Shown here one piece after another: positions 27,232 through 35,890 of a stretch of 64,000 nucleotides of DNA (the stretch's first letter is position 1; every line of letters starts with the position of its first letter). Made by a program: the position numbers and the translations under genes. The DNA comes from Neomoorella stamsii (GTDB taxonomy: Bacteria > Bacillota > DSM-521 > Neomoorellales > Neomoorellaceae), in contig NZ_PVXL01000044.1 in NCBI RefSeq assembly GCF_002995805.1, positions 1-64,000 of the forward strand, written 5' to 3'. A model generated the notes under the pieces. The model had not been told where the DNA came from, did no database searches, and was given only the letters and a program-made list of their open reading frames with translations.

Positions 27232-27917
27232 GATTTTTCACCCCCGCAAAAATCCTCCAGTACTGCTTCCAGCTCAGCGGCATCGACCTGCAGCCAGCCC
27301 CTGGTGAAGAGGGCCAGGCCACGGAAAAATTCAGTCCGGGCAGCTTTCTGAATATCGCTGCATAAGGCCGGCACCCATTGCTCCAGGTGTTCCTTTAAAA
27401 AGCGCTGCTGCCCCTGCAGGAATTCAGTTGCCTCTTCACCGGCCTGGACTTTTGCGGCCGCCGTCCTGCTCAGCCAGGCCATAAATTCCATTTCCAGACC
27501 CAGGTGGTCGTCCGGCTCCCGGTTTTTCTTTTTACTCTCCAGGCCAAAAGAACGATAAAACTCCCTTACCGCCAGGGTTTCCTCGCCGAAGAGGAGATGC
27601 TCCTTGGAGCGATATACTGACTCCCAGGGCGGCGCCTCCAGGTGACCGGGACCGACGAAAAGGCGGTTGTAATCCTCCTGGAGTTCCTGCTGGTAGGCTT
27701 CCATGTCACCGGCCCGGGCCGTCAGCTCGGCCTGCATCTGCCGGCAACCTGTGGCCAGCATGGGATTATCAATACTGGCAGGTAGTTCGACCAGGAGTTG
27801 CTCCTCTACCAGGGCGGACAACAGTTCCTTTCCTGGCCCTTCCTGGTAGAGGCGGGCCAGGAAACGGTAAATCAGTTCCCGCCCTTGAAGCCACTCAAGT
27901 AATAATTCCTTGTCCAT
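27228..27917 (-). CDS. TorD/DmsD-family redox-enzyme maturation chaperone
   Basis: A 229-residue all-helical protein. The family motif is LEAPPWESVYRSKEHLL near residue 105, preceded by EDYNRLFVGPGH. These chaperones bind the signal peptide of molybdenum or tungsten oxidoreductases and guard cofactor insertion. No molybdoenzyme gene is in the window, so the client must be encoded elsewhere. The ATG at 27917 follows GGGAG; the upstream part of the open frame overlaps the Fe-S gene. Confidence 0.82.
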   Translation of the reverse strand: MDKELLLEWLQGRELIYRFLARLYQEGPGKELLSALVEEQLLVELPASIDNPMLATGCRQMQAELTARAGDMEAYQQELQEDYNRLFVGPGHLEAPPWESVYRSKEHLLFGEETLAVREFYRSFGLESKKKNREPDDHLGLEMEFMAWLSRTAAAKVQAGEEATEFLQGQQRFLKEHLEQWVPALCSDIQKAARTEFFRGLALFTRGWLQVDAAELEAVLEDFCGGEKS

Positions 27918-27934
27918 AAAATCTCCCATCCTTT

Positions 27935-29098
27935 CTACCCTGGCCCAGGCAGGTTCCGGGTCAGGTAACAGCGCAGGCACTCAGTGGTCCCGGCGCTGGC
28001 CTGGAAGGTTTCCCCGCAGGTCGCGCAAAGGTGTTCGCTGGCTGTAGCCACATTAAAAGTTGTCTCGTCGGCCACAGCTTTTATGGCCATATCCTCTCCC
28101 CAAGTTAGGCTGTGCTGGGGGCAGACTGCCAGGCACAGGCCGCAGTGGTTGCAGCGGGCCGGGATAAACCTTAACTCCCCTTCGCCCAGGGTCAAAGCAC
28201 CGGCGGGACAGAGGCGGCTGCAGATATTACAGAGGTAGCAGGGACCGGCCAGTTCCAGGGAGGCCAGGGGTAAACGGGCCCTCGTCGGGTAGCCTATCTC
28301 AGGCCGTACTCGTTGTAAGGCCTCCCTGAGGATGGACATCCTCTCCCCGGTAAAAACTGCCTGTTTCGTACCCGGACCCGACGCTGCTTTAACTCCCGGC
28401 ACTTTGATCCCCCGTACCAGGGAGCGGAAAAATTCGCGCCGACCCATGGCAGCCGGGGCTACGTGGGATGCCTGGCCTCCTCGATGCTGTGGGGCCGGAG
28501 CTGGTGTAAGGGTAGTCCCCTGCACCAGACGATCGTGTGGCAGGCCCAGGGCCGCCAGGGTCCTTTGTGCCCAGGCAAAGGAAGCCTTAAAAAGCTCCTG
28601 CCCCTTCTCTCCCCAGGGACAGGCAGCGCAATCCTCGGGCCGGTAGCGAAACCCTGTTTTGCCCCTTGCGGCCAGGGCGACCATTATTTCCGGAGCCACT
28701 GCCCCCAGACAAGGAACCATAAAAAAGCCTTGCGGCAGGCTCTTTTCCTGACCCCGGGTGCAGGAAAAAATTACTTGCCCGGTGGCAGCAATAATCTCCT
28801 GACCCCGGGCGAGAATGAAGGCGTGGGTTTGCTCTGGATCTTCCAGGGCCCCGGTAGGACAGGCCACGGCACAAAGGCCGCAGCGCCGGCACTCTTTCAA
28901 ACCGGGCCGGCCGTTTTGCAGCTCAATCCCATCAACCGGGCAGACCTCCAGGCACCTCTGACAGGTTGCCCAGGGCGACAGGGTGCGGATACATTTTTCA
29001 GCACGTAAGCGTACCTGACCCAGCCCCGTCAAGGCGCTGGCAAGGGTTTCGAGATCCAGTTTCCCCACCCCCCATTCCTGTATAAAAGCGGGCCTCAT
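27935..29098 (-). CDS. Multi-cluster 4Fe-4S ferredoxin-type protein
   Basis: A protein of up to 387 residues with four ferredoxin Cys motifs in two pairs: CQRCLEVCP and CRRCGLCAVACP near residues 47-82, and CYLCNICSRLCP and CNHCGLCLAVCP near 290-330. A terminal zinc-ribbon-like pair (CATCGETF, CLRC) follows. The middle region has further cysteines (DCAACPWGE) and an Arg-rich MGRREFFRSL element. It probably wires electrons to a partner oxidoreductase matured by the adjacent TorD protein. The annotated ATG lies inside a terminator-like hairpin; the GTG at 29068 is a credible alternative start. Confidence 0.78.
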   Translation of the reverse strand: MRPAFIQEWGVGKLDLETLASALTGLGQVRLRAEKCIRTLSPWATCQRCLEVCPVDGIELQNGRPGLKECRRCGLCAVACPTGALEDPEQTHAFILARGQEIIAATGQVIFSCTRGQEKSLPQGFFMVPCLGAVAPEIMVALAARGKTGFRYRPEDCAACPWGEKGQELFKASFAWAQRTLAALGLPHDRLVQGTTLTPAPAPQHRGGQASHVAPAAMGRREFFRSLVRGIKVPGVKAASGPGTKQAVFTGERMSILREALQRVRPEIGYPTRARLPLASLELAGPCYLCNICSRLCPAGALTLGEGELRFIPARCNHCGLCLAVCPQHSLTWGEDMAIKAVADETTFNVATASEHLCATCGETFQASAGTTECLRCYLTRNLPGPG

Positions 29099-29111
29099 CC
29101 AGCCCGCTTTT
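29084..29111 (-). terminator. Terminator-like hairpin spanning the Fe-S gene start
   Basis: AAAAGCGGGC pairs perfectly with GCCCGCTTTT (10 base pairs, 8-base loop). On the reverse strand the annotated ATG lies in the loop and a T run closes the stem, so it may act as an attenuator. Confidence 0.5.
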
Positions 29112-29129
29112 CATTAAATCCTCAATTTA

Positions 29130-29159
29130 TATTATCGTACTTTCCTGCCTGATGGTCAA
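29130..29159 (-). promoter_or_regulatory. Putative sigma-A promoter of the Fe-S/TorD/ACT/DUF711 block
   Basis: On the reverse strand TTGACC (29154-29159) and ATAATA (29130-29135) are 18 bases apart, upstream of the hairpin at 29084-29111. Confidence 0.5.
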
Positions 29160-29177
29160 GGAGTGGAAAGAAACTGA

Positions 29178-29204
29178 AACCGGCCCGTCAATAGCCGGGC
29201 CATT
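29178..29204 (-). terminator. Terminator after the 83-residue gene
   Basis: On the reverse strand GGCCCGGC pairs with the GGGCC half across TATTGAC and a T-rich tail follows. It lies 23 bases past the stop at 29227. Confidence 0.6.
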
Positions 29205-29226
29205 TCACCAGAAGCGTGAGATTAAT

Positions 29227-29478
29227 TTAGTCTACTATATCTTCCCCAGCCATCTCCGCCAGCATGCGTTCTTGAAAATAATTATCTTCGGCAGGATTAT
29301 AGTGGTAACCCTGCAAATTTTTCAGTAACTCCTGGCGTTCTTCATTGCTTAAAAAACTACTGATAGCTTTTAATTCCCCAGGCAGAATTTCCTTAAATAT
29401 AAAGAGTAACTTTTCTGTCCTGTTATCCCTCAAAAAACCGCGCACTTCTTCCCATACTGACTCGCCAGCAAAATTCAT
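29227..29478 (-). CDS. Small acidic protein of unknown function (83 aa)
   Basis: I do not recognise this gene. It encodes 83 residues, predicted mostly helical, rich in Glu, Leu and Phe, with no cysteine motif or membrane segment. It starts 5 bases downstream of the P-loop protein stop, with GGGGG upstream of the ATG, and a terminator follows, so the two form a two-gene operon. A role as a partner or regulator of the P-loop protein is an inference from that coupling. Confidence 0.6.
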   Translation of the reverse strand: MNFAGESVWEEVRGFLRDNRTEKLLFIFKEILPGELKAISSFLSNEERQELLKNLQGYHYNPAEDNYFQERMLAEMAGEDIVD

Positions 29479-29483
29479 TTACA

Positions 29484-31268
29484 TCAACCCCCGTAAGTTA
29501 TAAATTCAAATAAAGCTTTAGCAGCTGCTTCCGGGCCTTTTATTTCATATCCGTGCAGGCCCAACTGGGTACGTAACTGCCCTATTTTGACACCCCTGGC
29601 AAGCATCTGGCTAAAATATTGTCTGGCCAGGGCATCATGCTGGTCCCGCTTCTGGGGGGCACCAAAGGGGTTGGCAAAATAAGTATGCACCAGACCTTCT
29701 TCATCAGTGGTACCCTTGGAAAGCCGGGCACCCTCGCTAAAGACCTCCAGGGCTGTATCGACGTCATTAAACAACTCTATATGGGGATGCTTGTTATCTA
29801 CCGGTTCATAGTTATTAGCGTACAGGAATAGATCTACAGGATACCCCCTGGTTACTTCCTGGTAGTTAGTAATCGGGATTACCAGGCGGGCGTTTTTTTT
29901 ATGAGGGTTCATGAAGATACTGCGGTCAATCTCCGCATAGGGAAAACCCGGGGCTAAATCATCCAGGCGAACAAAGGCGCCAATTTCTGTCCCGATGCCC
30001 ACCACCTCTCCTTCAGGAGTTATCCTTAAGGATCCCATATCATCAAAAATAACTGTTAAGCGACGCATATAGTCCGTGGCCAGAACGCGAAAGGCTTCCA
30101 GGGATTCTGATTTGCCAGCACCGCTATCACCGACCAGGACCACGTTGGCACTAGCCCCTGTCCGTAAAACAATTCGCGCCATAGCACCATGAACAGGTAA
30201 ATAACCATGCTCAATGGCAATAAGGTTATGCAGGGTTAAAACCATCTTTTTAAAATAACCAAAGTAGTCAACATCATCAGTTCGCCCGATCAGTCCTAAT
30301 ACTATACCCGCCTGCCGGTCTTCATAGTATACTGTCTGGCGCTTACCCAACAGTTCCGGCTCCACTCCAAAAATCAGCATGGCTTCTGGTCGTCGACCTT
30401 GAATTTCAGCTGGCTCAGCTAATTCAAACAGGTTGGCGAGACTGAGACCCAGGGGTAAATACCGTTTATGAAAATAGATAAAGGTTAACAAATCCCCTAC
30501 TTTAGCCGGATAGCAAAGCCAATCCCTGGCTTCCAATTGACTATGCTTGAGGGGATTATGGGACACCGGCATAAACATACCCTTGCGGTAATTGCGTTTG
30601 GGGTAATATACCAGCGGCGGTTCGATAACTACCAGCTGGATAAAAGGTATCGCCTGCAACTGTCGGTATTCTTCCCCGGGAATATCCCAGGCAATTTTAT
30701 CAGCCAGTATTCCTGCTCCTGCTCCGCAGGGTAGTTGCCGGTATACCCGGGGGAGTTTTTCCATTAAATTGGCCCCGATTTTCCGGTAAATTTCCAGTAC
30801 CAGGTTGGTAAAGCGCTCATTAAGTTCAATAAACTTATGATGATCACTGGCAGTTTCTCCTGCCTGATGGCAACCATCATCAACAATCAGGAAACGGGCA
30901 TATTTCCGCCAGTAATTGTAAAGCTTTTCCACAAAGTCATATAGCATTGTCTTTCTAGCCAAAGCAGGATTGAAAGCAGGATAACGTTTGCTAATTTCAT
31001 CTGGCCGGTATTCAGTAAGAAGCAAAAGTAAATCAGCAAGGGCCTCCTTATCCCACAGGTTGCTGGCACCAGCACCGCTGCCTTGCTTACCAGCAGGTGT
31101 TCTCAGGAAAGGTTTTATAGCCTCCAGTTCCGGTGCCTGGTGTTGCTCTAAATCTTCAATGAAGCTTGCCAGAATCCGGTGGAAAATTGGACTTTTAAAT
31201 ATGTCCGATGCTGTTTCGCATATATTAGGTCCAAGGACAATAACATGATGCTGTTCCCACTCTGTCAT
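29484..31268 (-). CDS. PEP carboxykinase/HPr-kinase-like P-loop protein (possibly DUF4914)
   Basis: A 594-residue cytosolic protein. The Walker A motif VVLVGDSGAGKS is near residue 380 and a Walker B-like VIFDDMGSL near 407, followed by GEVVGIGTEIGAFVRLDD. This arrangement, with the P-loop late in the chain and preceded by PVHGAMARIV, recalls HPr kinase and ATP-type PEPCK. The first 370 residues match nothing I can name. I suspect the DUF4914 family but cannot confirm it. The start at 31268 has GGAGG eight bases upstream. A long structured leader with a terminator precedes it. Confidence 0.6.
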   Translation of the reverse strand: MTEWEQHHVIVLGPNICETASDIFKSPIFHRILASFIEDLEQHQAPELEAIKPFLRTPAGKQGSGAGASNLWDKEALADLLLLLTEYRPDEISKRYPAFNPALARKTMLYDFVEKLYNYWRKYARFLIVDDGCHQAGETASDHHKFIELNERFTNLVLEIYRKIGANLMEKLPRVYRQLPCGAGAGILADKIAWDIPGEEYRQLQAIPFIQLVVIEPPLVYYPKRNYRKGMFMPVSHNPLKHSQLEARDWLCYPAKVGDLLTFIYFHKRYLPLGLSLANLFELAEPAEIQGRRPEAMLIFGVEPELLGKRQTVYYEDRQAGIVLGLIGRTDDVDYFGYFKKMVLTLHNLIAIEHGYLPVHGAMARIVLRTGASANVVLVGDSGAGKSESLEAFRVLATDYMRRLTVIFDDMGSLRITPEGEVVGIGTEIGAFVRLDDLAPGFPYAEIDRSIFMNPHKKNARLVIPITNYQEVTRGYPVDLFLYANNYEPVDNKHPHIELFNDVDTALEVFSEGARLSKGTTDEEGLVHTYFANPFGAPQKRDQHDALARQYFSQMLARGVKIGQLRTQLGLHGYEIKGPEAAAKALFEFITYGG

Positions 31269-31291
31269 CTCATTTACCTCCATAAGGTAAA

Positions 31292-31337
31292 TAAAAAGGC
31301 CAACAATAATGTCTGCTTAAAGACACTATTGTTGGCC
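31292..31337 (-). terminator. Leader terminator (attenuator) of the P-loop protein gene
   Basis: On the reverse strand GGCCAACAATA pairs with TATTGTTGGCC and GTGTCT with AGACA around a small loop, followed by TTTTTATTT. It sits 24 bases before the start codon and about 110 bases after the promoter, so it can only act on this gene's own leader. Confidence 0.8.
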
Positions 31338-31446
31338 TGCTATTCGCCAGCTCTTCTGTACCAGACCAGCTGCCGACCAGCGGACCTTAAAGTTTGATGT
31401 TGGCTTCTCCCTCGATTAAAGGAGAATCCCCCATCGCTAACCCAGT
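31338..31446 (-). promoter_or_regulatory. Structured leader RNA of unknown class
   Basis: About 108 bases lie between the transcription start and the attenuator. Visible elements are TTCTCC / GGAGAA closing an 11-base loop, and GC-rich complementary segments near CCGCTGG and CAGCTGG. I compared it by eye with T-box, SAM, TPP, purine, ZTP, FMN, lysine, c-di-GMP and ykkC consensus features and found no match. Position and the downstream terminator suggest a riboswitch or protein-dependent attenuator. Confidence 0.5.
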
Positions 31447-31449
31447 GTT

Positions 31450-31478
31450 ATTATATACTATAGTTATGGTAAAGGCAA
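31450..31478 (-). promoter_or_regulatory. Consensus sigma-A promoter for the P-loop protein gene
   Basis: On the reverse strand TTGCCT (31473-31478) and a perfect TATAAT (31450-31455) are 17 bases apart, directly downstream of the DUF2294 stop. Confidence 0.75.
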
Positions 31479-31480
31479 GC

Positions 31481-31843
31481 TTAATCAACTAGGGCTTCAA
31501 GATTAGCCTCAAGGGTAAAAACCAGAATCCTTTCTCCTGTGACGGTGCTAATATCAGTATGCAAACTTATTACCTTCTGACCGGTGAATTCCTGAATCAT
31601 TTTTTCTAATAACGGACGGGAATCCTCCAACAACTGAGTACGTACTTTCTTAATCAAGATTTTACCCTCATGGCTATGAGCCAGGTGTTGTTCGGCCGGA
31701 GTTAAAACTCCCTTGAGACGGATAAAAATCTGGTCTTCAATGATAAAGGTTTTAACTTCCTGGGGTCCCCGGCCCAGATATTCCTTTTCAAATTTCATTA
31801 ATGCTTTACTGATATCATCTTCAAGCTGCCCTTTACGGGTCAT
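31481..31843 (-). CDS. DUF2294 domain protein
   Basis: A 120-residue single-domain protein. LEDDISKALMKFEKEYLGRGP at the start and IRLKGVLTPAEQHLA near residue 52 are typical of DUF2294, sometimes labelled Na+-translocating decarboxylase-associated without evidence. It is probably cytosolic, with no membrane segment, and its function is unknown. It precedes the promoter of the P-loop gene, so it is its own unit. Confidence 0.8.
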   Translation of the reverse strand: MTRKGQLEDDISKALMKFEKEYLGRGPQEVKTFIIEDQIFIRLKGVLTPAEQHLAHSHEGKILIKKVRTQLLEDSRPLLEKMIQEFTGQKVISLHTDISTVTGERILVFTLEANLEALVD

Positions 31844-31905
31844 TTATATCGCCTCATCCTGCTTTTTAATTTACCCAGAGTTAACGCTGGTAATATAACG
31901 GGCCT

Positions 31906-32595
31906 TTAGTTTACCAGGTCACCTATAATGTCCAGAACTTCCTCCAGACATTCAACTATATAATCAGGCTGTACAGGCTGATTTTGAAGTTTGGCCCTTT
32001 TGCGGTTCAACCATACGGCAGTAGCTCCAAAGCCCTTGGCGCCTACAACATCGGCAATGAAAGAATCCCCTATATGAATGATCTCTTCCGGATTACACTT
32101 TAAAAGCTCAGCCGCCTGCTGGAAAATCACAGGCGAGGGCTTGTAAGCTCTGGCGTCTTCTGAAGTCACAATGGCATCGAATTTTAGTCCGTGTCTCATT
32201 AAAGCTATAGATAACTCGTGATTGTCAGTGTTGGAAATCAAAGCCGTCCTGAATTGACGGCCCACAGCCTCAACTACTACAGGAGCAGCGGTATAAACCT
32301 GACAGTTTTCTATCATTCGCAACCATATTTCCAGGTCATTGGGAACTCGCCTCCCACGAAAGCCGAATTGCCTGAAGGTCATATCCAATGCTTGATCAAA
32401 AACCACCCAGAGCTTAGAGAAAGGCCCCGCCATGATTAGTTTATCAGCAAACTTATCCCACTCCCGGTGAAAAGCTACAGGGTCGGCGGGAAAAGAGTTG
32501 GCTTGTAATATTAGTTCTGTGGCTTTAGCATGCAGACCCTCGATATTGAAAAGCGTTCCATAGGCGTCAAAAGTTACAGCACGTATATGATACAT
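31906..32595 (-). CDS. HAD-superfamily hydrolase (haloacid dehalogenase type)
   Basis: A 229-residue HAD enzyme with motif I VTFDAYGTLF, motif II ALISNTDN near residue 112, motif III lysine in YKPSPVIF and motif IV HIGDSFIADVVGAKGFG near 170. The alpha-helical cap (residues 17-95) is the C1 type found in phosphoglycolate phosphatase and 2-haloacid dehalogenase relatives; the substrate is unknown. The ATG at 32595 follows GGAGGG; the frame is open upstream without a better start. Confidence 0.85.
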   Translation of the reverse strand: MYHIRAVTFDAYGTLFNIEGLHAKATELILQANSFPADPVAFHREWDKFADKLIMAGPFSKLWVVFDQALDMTFRQFGFRGRRVPNDLEIWLRMIENCQVYTAAPVVVEAVGRQFRTALISNTDNHELSIALMRHGLKFDAIVTSEDARAYKPSPVIFQQAAELLKCNPEEIIHIGDSFIADVVGAKGFGATAVWLNRKRAKLQNQPVQPDYIVECLEEVLDIIGDLVN

Positions 32596-32719
32596 GCGTG
32601 TTCCCTCCAGCGGCCAAAAAGTCCTCCTGCCGTTTAGGCTAAGGTTGTGACAAGGGCGTATTTCCAAAGTAGTCCGGGCAGCGGCGAGCAGGCCCCGAGG
32701 GCCTCAACATTAACCGGCA

Positions 32720-35428
32720 TCAAAGTCTACCTTTTTTGCCAACTATCAGCTTGCCCAAAAGTTTACTTATTTCCACAGCCACCAGGGGGACAAGGCTCAG
32801 GCTCAGGACCACCGCCCAGTCGCTGGTACGCAACACCGCCGTCTCAAAGATACCTCGCAAAAAAGGAATCAATACTACAGCCACCTGGAGAGATATTGAC
32901 GCCAGGAAAGCATACATCAAACTGCGGTTGGTTCCCAATCCTATGGACAGGAGGGATTGATCCATGCTCCGGACATTGAAGGAGTGCACCAGTTGCGACA
33001 GAGCCATGGTTACAAAAGCCATGGTATGGGCTTCGTCCAGGGTCCGTCCCCAGCTAAGGGCCAGCCAGTATGAAAACAGAGCCAGCAGCCCGATCATGGT
33101 ACCCTGCCACACGATGTTAATGCCCATGCCCCCGGCAAACACCCCTTCCTTGGGTTTACGGGGCGGACGGTCCATAACGCCTTTTTCGGGTGGCTCCAGG
33201 CCCAAGGCCAGGGCAGGAGGACCGTCAGTAACCAGGTTTAACCATAGTATCTGGATGGGAGTCAGGGGACTACCCAATCCCAGTAAAATGGCAGAAAAGA
33301 TAGCTACAATCTCACCGGTGTTGCAGGAAAGGAGATACTGGATAGACTTGCGAATATTGTCGTAGATGGTTCGCCCTTCTTCAACCGCATTGACGATGGT
33401 GGCAAAATTGTCGTCTAATAATACCATATCTGAGGCTTCTTTGGCTACCTCGGTACCGGTAATCCCCATAGCAGCCCCGATATCGGCCCGTTTGAGGGCC
33501 GGGGCGTCATTGACACCATCGCCGGTCATGGCCACCACATGTTTGTGTTCCTTTAGGGCTGCTACGATGCGGAGCTTATCCTCAGGGGATACCCTGGCGT
33601 AGACGGTGACGCGGTTTACCACCTCTTTCAGTTGTTGGTCGTCCATCTGGTCCAGTTGCGCACCGGTCAAGACGCCGTCACCCTGCTTCCAGATACCCAG
33701 TTCTTTCGCGATGGCCATGGCTGTTTCCTGGTGGTCACCGGTGATCATTACCGTCCGGATGCCTGCCCGGCCGCTGACAGCCACTGCTTCCTTGACCTCA
33801 GGACGCGGGGGATCCTGCATGGCATAAAAACCGACAAAGGTAAGGTCCTGCTCGGCGGTATCCGGTGAAAGGCCAGCCGGAATTTCAGGCCACCGGCGGA
33901 CAGCCAGGGCCAGTACGCGTTGCCCCTGGGACGCCAACTGAGAGTTAATTTGCAAAAGCCGGGTACGCATTTCTCCAGTTAGAGGTTCAATTCCCTGCCC
34001 GGTCATTACTCCGGTAGAGCGGGCCAGCAATACATCGGGGGCTCCCTTGGTAAAGGATTGGATTGAGCCATCTATATGGTGAAAGGTGGTCATCATTTTG
34101 CGGGCGGAATCAAAAGGGATTTCGGCTAGCCGAGGGTAGGTCTTCTCCACCTTCTCCCTTATCAAACCCGCTTTGGCTGCTACCACTACCAGGGCTCCCT
34201 CTGTGGGATCGCCGATTACGCGGTAACCCTTCTCTGTTGCCTCTAACCGGGCGTCACTGTTTAACAACCCGCCCAGGAGCATTAATTCCAGGTTCCGATC
34301 AGTTAAAGGAGCAATTTCATTTCCCTGCTGGTTCAGGAAACGGCCGTCAGGCTGGTAACCAGTACCAGTTACCTGCAGGAAGTTGCCGGCAGTATAAATC
34401 TGGGTAACAGTCATTTCATTTTTGGTAAGGGTACCTGTCTTGTCAGAACAAATAACAGTTGCAGTGCCCAGGGTCTCTACCGCCGGCAGTTTTCTAATAA
34501 CAGCCTGCCGCTGGCTCATCCTGGTAACGCCCAGGGCGAGCACAATGGTCACTACGGCGGGCAGGCCTTCCGGAACTGCTGCTACTGCCAGGCTGATGGC
34601 TGTCATAAACATATCCAGAACATCTTCGCCCCGCCACAACCCGGTGGCAAACACCAGGGCTACGATGACTCCTGCAGCCATTCCCAAAGTTTTACCAAGT
34701 TCATTCAACCGCCGCTGCAGCGGTGTAGGCTCCAGCGGCGTTTCCTGAAGCAGTTGCGCGATCCGACCCAGTTGGGTGTTCATCCCTGTTTCCACCACCA
34801 GGGCCTTGCCGCGTCCGCTGGTAATAATAGTACCCATAAAGAGCATGTTTTTCCGATCGCCCACCGGGACTTCACCGGCCGCTATCATGGCAGGGTCCTT
34901 TTCTACCGGTACCGACTCTCCCGTTAAGGCGGCTTCGTTTGCCCGTAGGGAAACCGCCTCGATCAGCCTGGCATCAGCCGGTACAAAATCTCCTGCATCT
35001 AATAATACTATATCACCAGGGACCAGTTCGCCTGCGTCAACCTGCGTTACCATTCCGTTCCGGACAACTTTGGCTGCAGGTTTGGTCATCTCCTTTAAAG
35101 CTTTAAGGGCCTGCTCAGCCTTATTCTCTTGATACACGCCCAGAACGGCATTCAACATTACGATGACAAGGATAACAATAGAATCTTCCCATTCGCCCAG
35201 GATACCCGAGATGATCGCCGCTCCAATCAGGATTAAGACCAGAATTTCCTTTAGCTGGCCTATAAACATGGAAAAAAGGCTGCGGGGGGGCGGCTCTTTT
35301 AAAACATTGGGGCCGTAGATCTTTAATCGTTCGTTGGCCTCCTCTTGATTCAGCCCCTGATGCAGGTCTGAATTAAGTTCCTGGCAGACCTGATGGATCT
35401 CCATGGCATACCATTTCTTCTCTGGCAA
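32720..35428 (-). CDS. P2-type cation-transporting ATPase (Ca2+/Mn2+ efflux)
   Basis: A P-type ATPase of about 902 residues with N-terminal cation ATPase domain, TGES loop near 170, the M4 ion-site motif PEGLP, the phosphorylation site DKTGTLT near 330, and TGDGVNDAPAL near 600. The PEGLP motif and C-terminal helices put it with SERCA-like P2A pumps. The TTG at 35428 behind GGAGGAGG is a better start than the upstream codon. The Mn2+-type riboswitch in its leader suggests it exports Mn2+ (or Ca2+) to relieve excess. Confidence 0.9.
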   Translation of the reverse strand: MPEKKWYAMEIHQVCQELNSDLHQGLNQEEANERLKIYGPNVLKEPPPRSLFSMFIGQLKEILVLILIGAAIISGILGEWEDSIVILVIVMLNAVLGVYQENKAEQALKALKEMTKPAAKVVRNGMVTQVDAGELVPGDIVLLDAGDFVPADARLIEAVSLRANEAALTGESVPVEKDPAMIAAGEVPVGDRKNMLFMGTIITSGRGKALVVETGMNTQLGRIAQLLQETPLEPTPLQRRLNELGKTLGMAAGVIVALVFATGLWRGEDVLDMFMTAISLAVAAVPEGLPAVVTIVLALGVTRMSQRQAVIRKLPAVETLGTATVICSDKTGTLTKNEMTVTQIYTAGNFLQVTGTGYQPDGRFLNQQGNEIAPLTDRNLELMLLGGLLNSDARLEATEKGYRVIGDPTEGALVVVAAKAGLIREKVEKTYPRLAEIPFDSARKMMTTFHHIDGSIQSFTKGAPDVLLARSTGVMTGQGIEPLTGEMRTRLLQINSQLASQGQRVLALAVRRWPEIPAGLSPDTAEQDLTFVGFYAMQDPPRPEVKEAVAVSGRAGIRTVMITGDHQETAMAIAKELGIWKQGDGVLTGAQLDQMDDQQLKEVVNRVTVYARVSPEDKLRIVAALKEHKHVVAMTGDGVNDAPALKRADIGAAMGITGTEVAKEASDMVLLDDNFATIVNAVEEGRTIYDNIRKSIQYLLSCNTGEIVAIFSAILLGLGSPLTPIQILWLNLVTDGPPALALGLEPPEKGVMDRPPRKPKEGVFAGGMGINIVWQGTMIGLLALFSYWLALSWGRTLDEAHTMAFVTMALSQLVHSFNVRSMDQSLLSIGLGTNRSLMYAFLASISLQVAVVLIPFLRGIFETAVLRTSDWAVVLSLSLVPLVAVEISKLLGKLIVGKKGRL

Positions 35429-35501
35429 CTCATAATCCTCCTCCCAGATTGTGTAGAGCTTTAACACTACAATAACCCTTAGCAAGTTAAAAAATGTAAA
35501 T

Positions 35502-35541
35502 AAAAAACCTTTGTTCAGTGCAAAAATACACCAAACAAAGG
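35502..35541 (-). terminator. Terminator of the Mn2+ riboswitch expression platform
   Basis: On the reverse strand ACCTTTGTT pairs with AACAAAGGT, followed by TTTTTTATTT. Its 5' arm overlaps the 3' strand of the aptamer (GCAAGACCTTTG), the usual mutually exclusive arrangement. Confidence 0.85.
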
Positions 35542-35642
35542 TCTTGCTCCCAAGTTAAGCCCCTGGGACCAGGGCGGCTCTTACCGATGCGTACTGTCGC
35601 CCTGGTCAACAGGCCATAAGGCCTATGAGCTACTCCCCTTTG
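35535..35642 (-). promoter_or_regulatory. yybP-ykoY (Mn2+-sensing) riboswitch
   Basis: The reverse strand starts AAAGGGGAGTAGC, contains the paired GGGCGAC / GCCGCCC arms, and closes with GGAGCAAGACCTTTG. These are the two conserved ends of yybP-ykoY RNA that form its Mn2+ site. It lies between a perfect promoter and a terminator ahead of a P-type ATPase. Known members turn on Mn2+ exporters when Mn2+ is high. Confidence 0.93.
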
Positions 35643-35648
35643 ATTTAA

Positions 35649-35677
35649 ATTATATGCGAGAAACCCCTTGGCGTCAA
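35649..35677 (-). promoter_or_regulatory. Sigma-A promoter of the riboswitch-ATPase unit
   Basis: On the reverse strand TTGACG (35672-35677) and TATAAT (35649-35654) are exactly 17 bases apart, 7 bases before the aptamer. Confidence 0.85.
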
Positions 35678-35890
35678 CCACTAGCTGAAATGCCAGTCAC
35701 CAGTCCGGCACCGCGGGCCACCAAAGGGCGTGATGCCCTTTGCCTCCTTAGGAAATGCCGTACCCTTCTCCTTGTTGCGAGTACCGGGCTTAAACCTGGA
35801 TACAGGTGGCATCAAGCTTATCTTCTGGTAACCCTTCCTCCCCCATCCATCATAATATAAATTAGCGATTTTTAGGGGAGGAGGTTTATT

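Noticed and set aside
31338-31446. T-box or known riboswitch in the leader of the P-loop gene
   Set aside because: No T-box sequence (GGTGG..CCGCG type) and no match by eye to common riboswitch consensus strings; kept only as an unknown structured leader.
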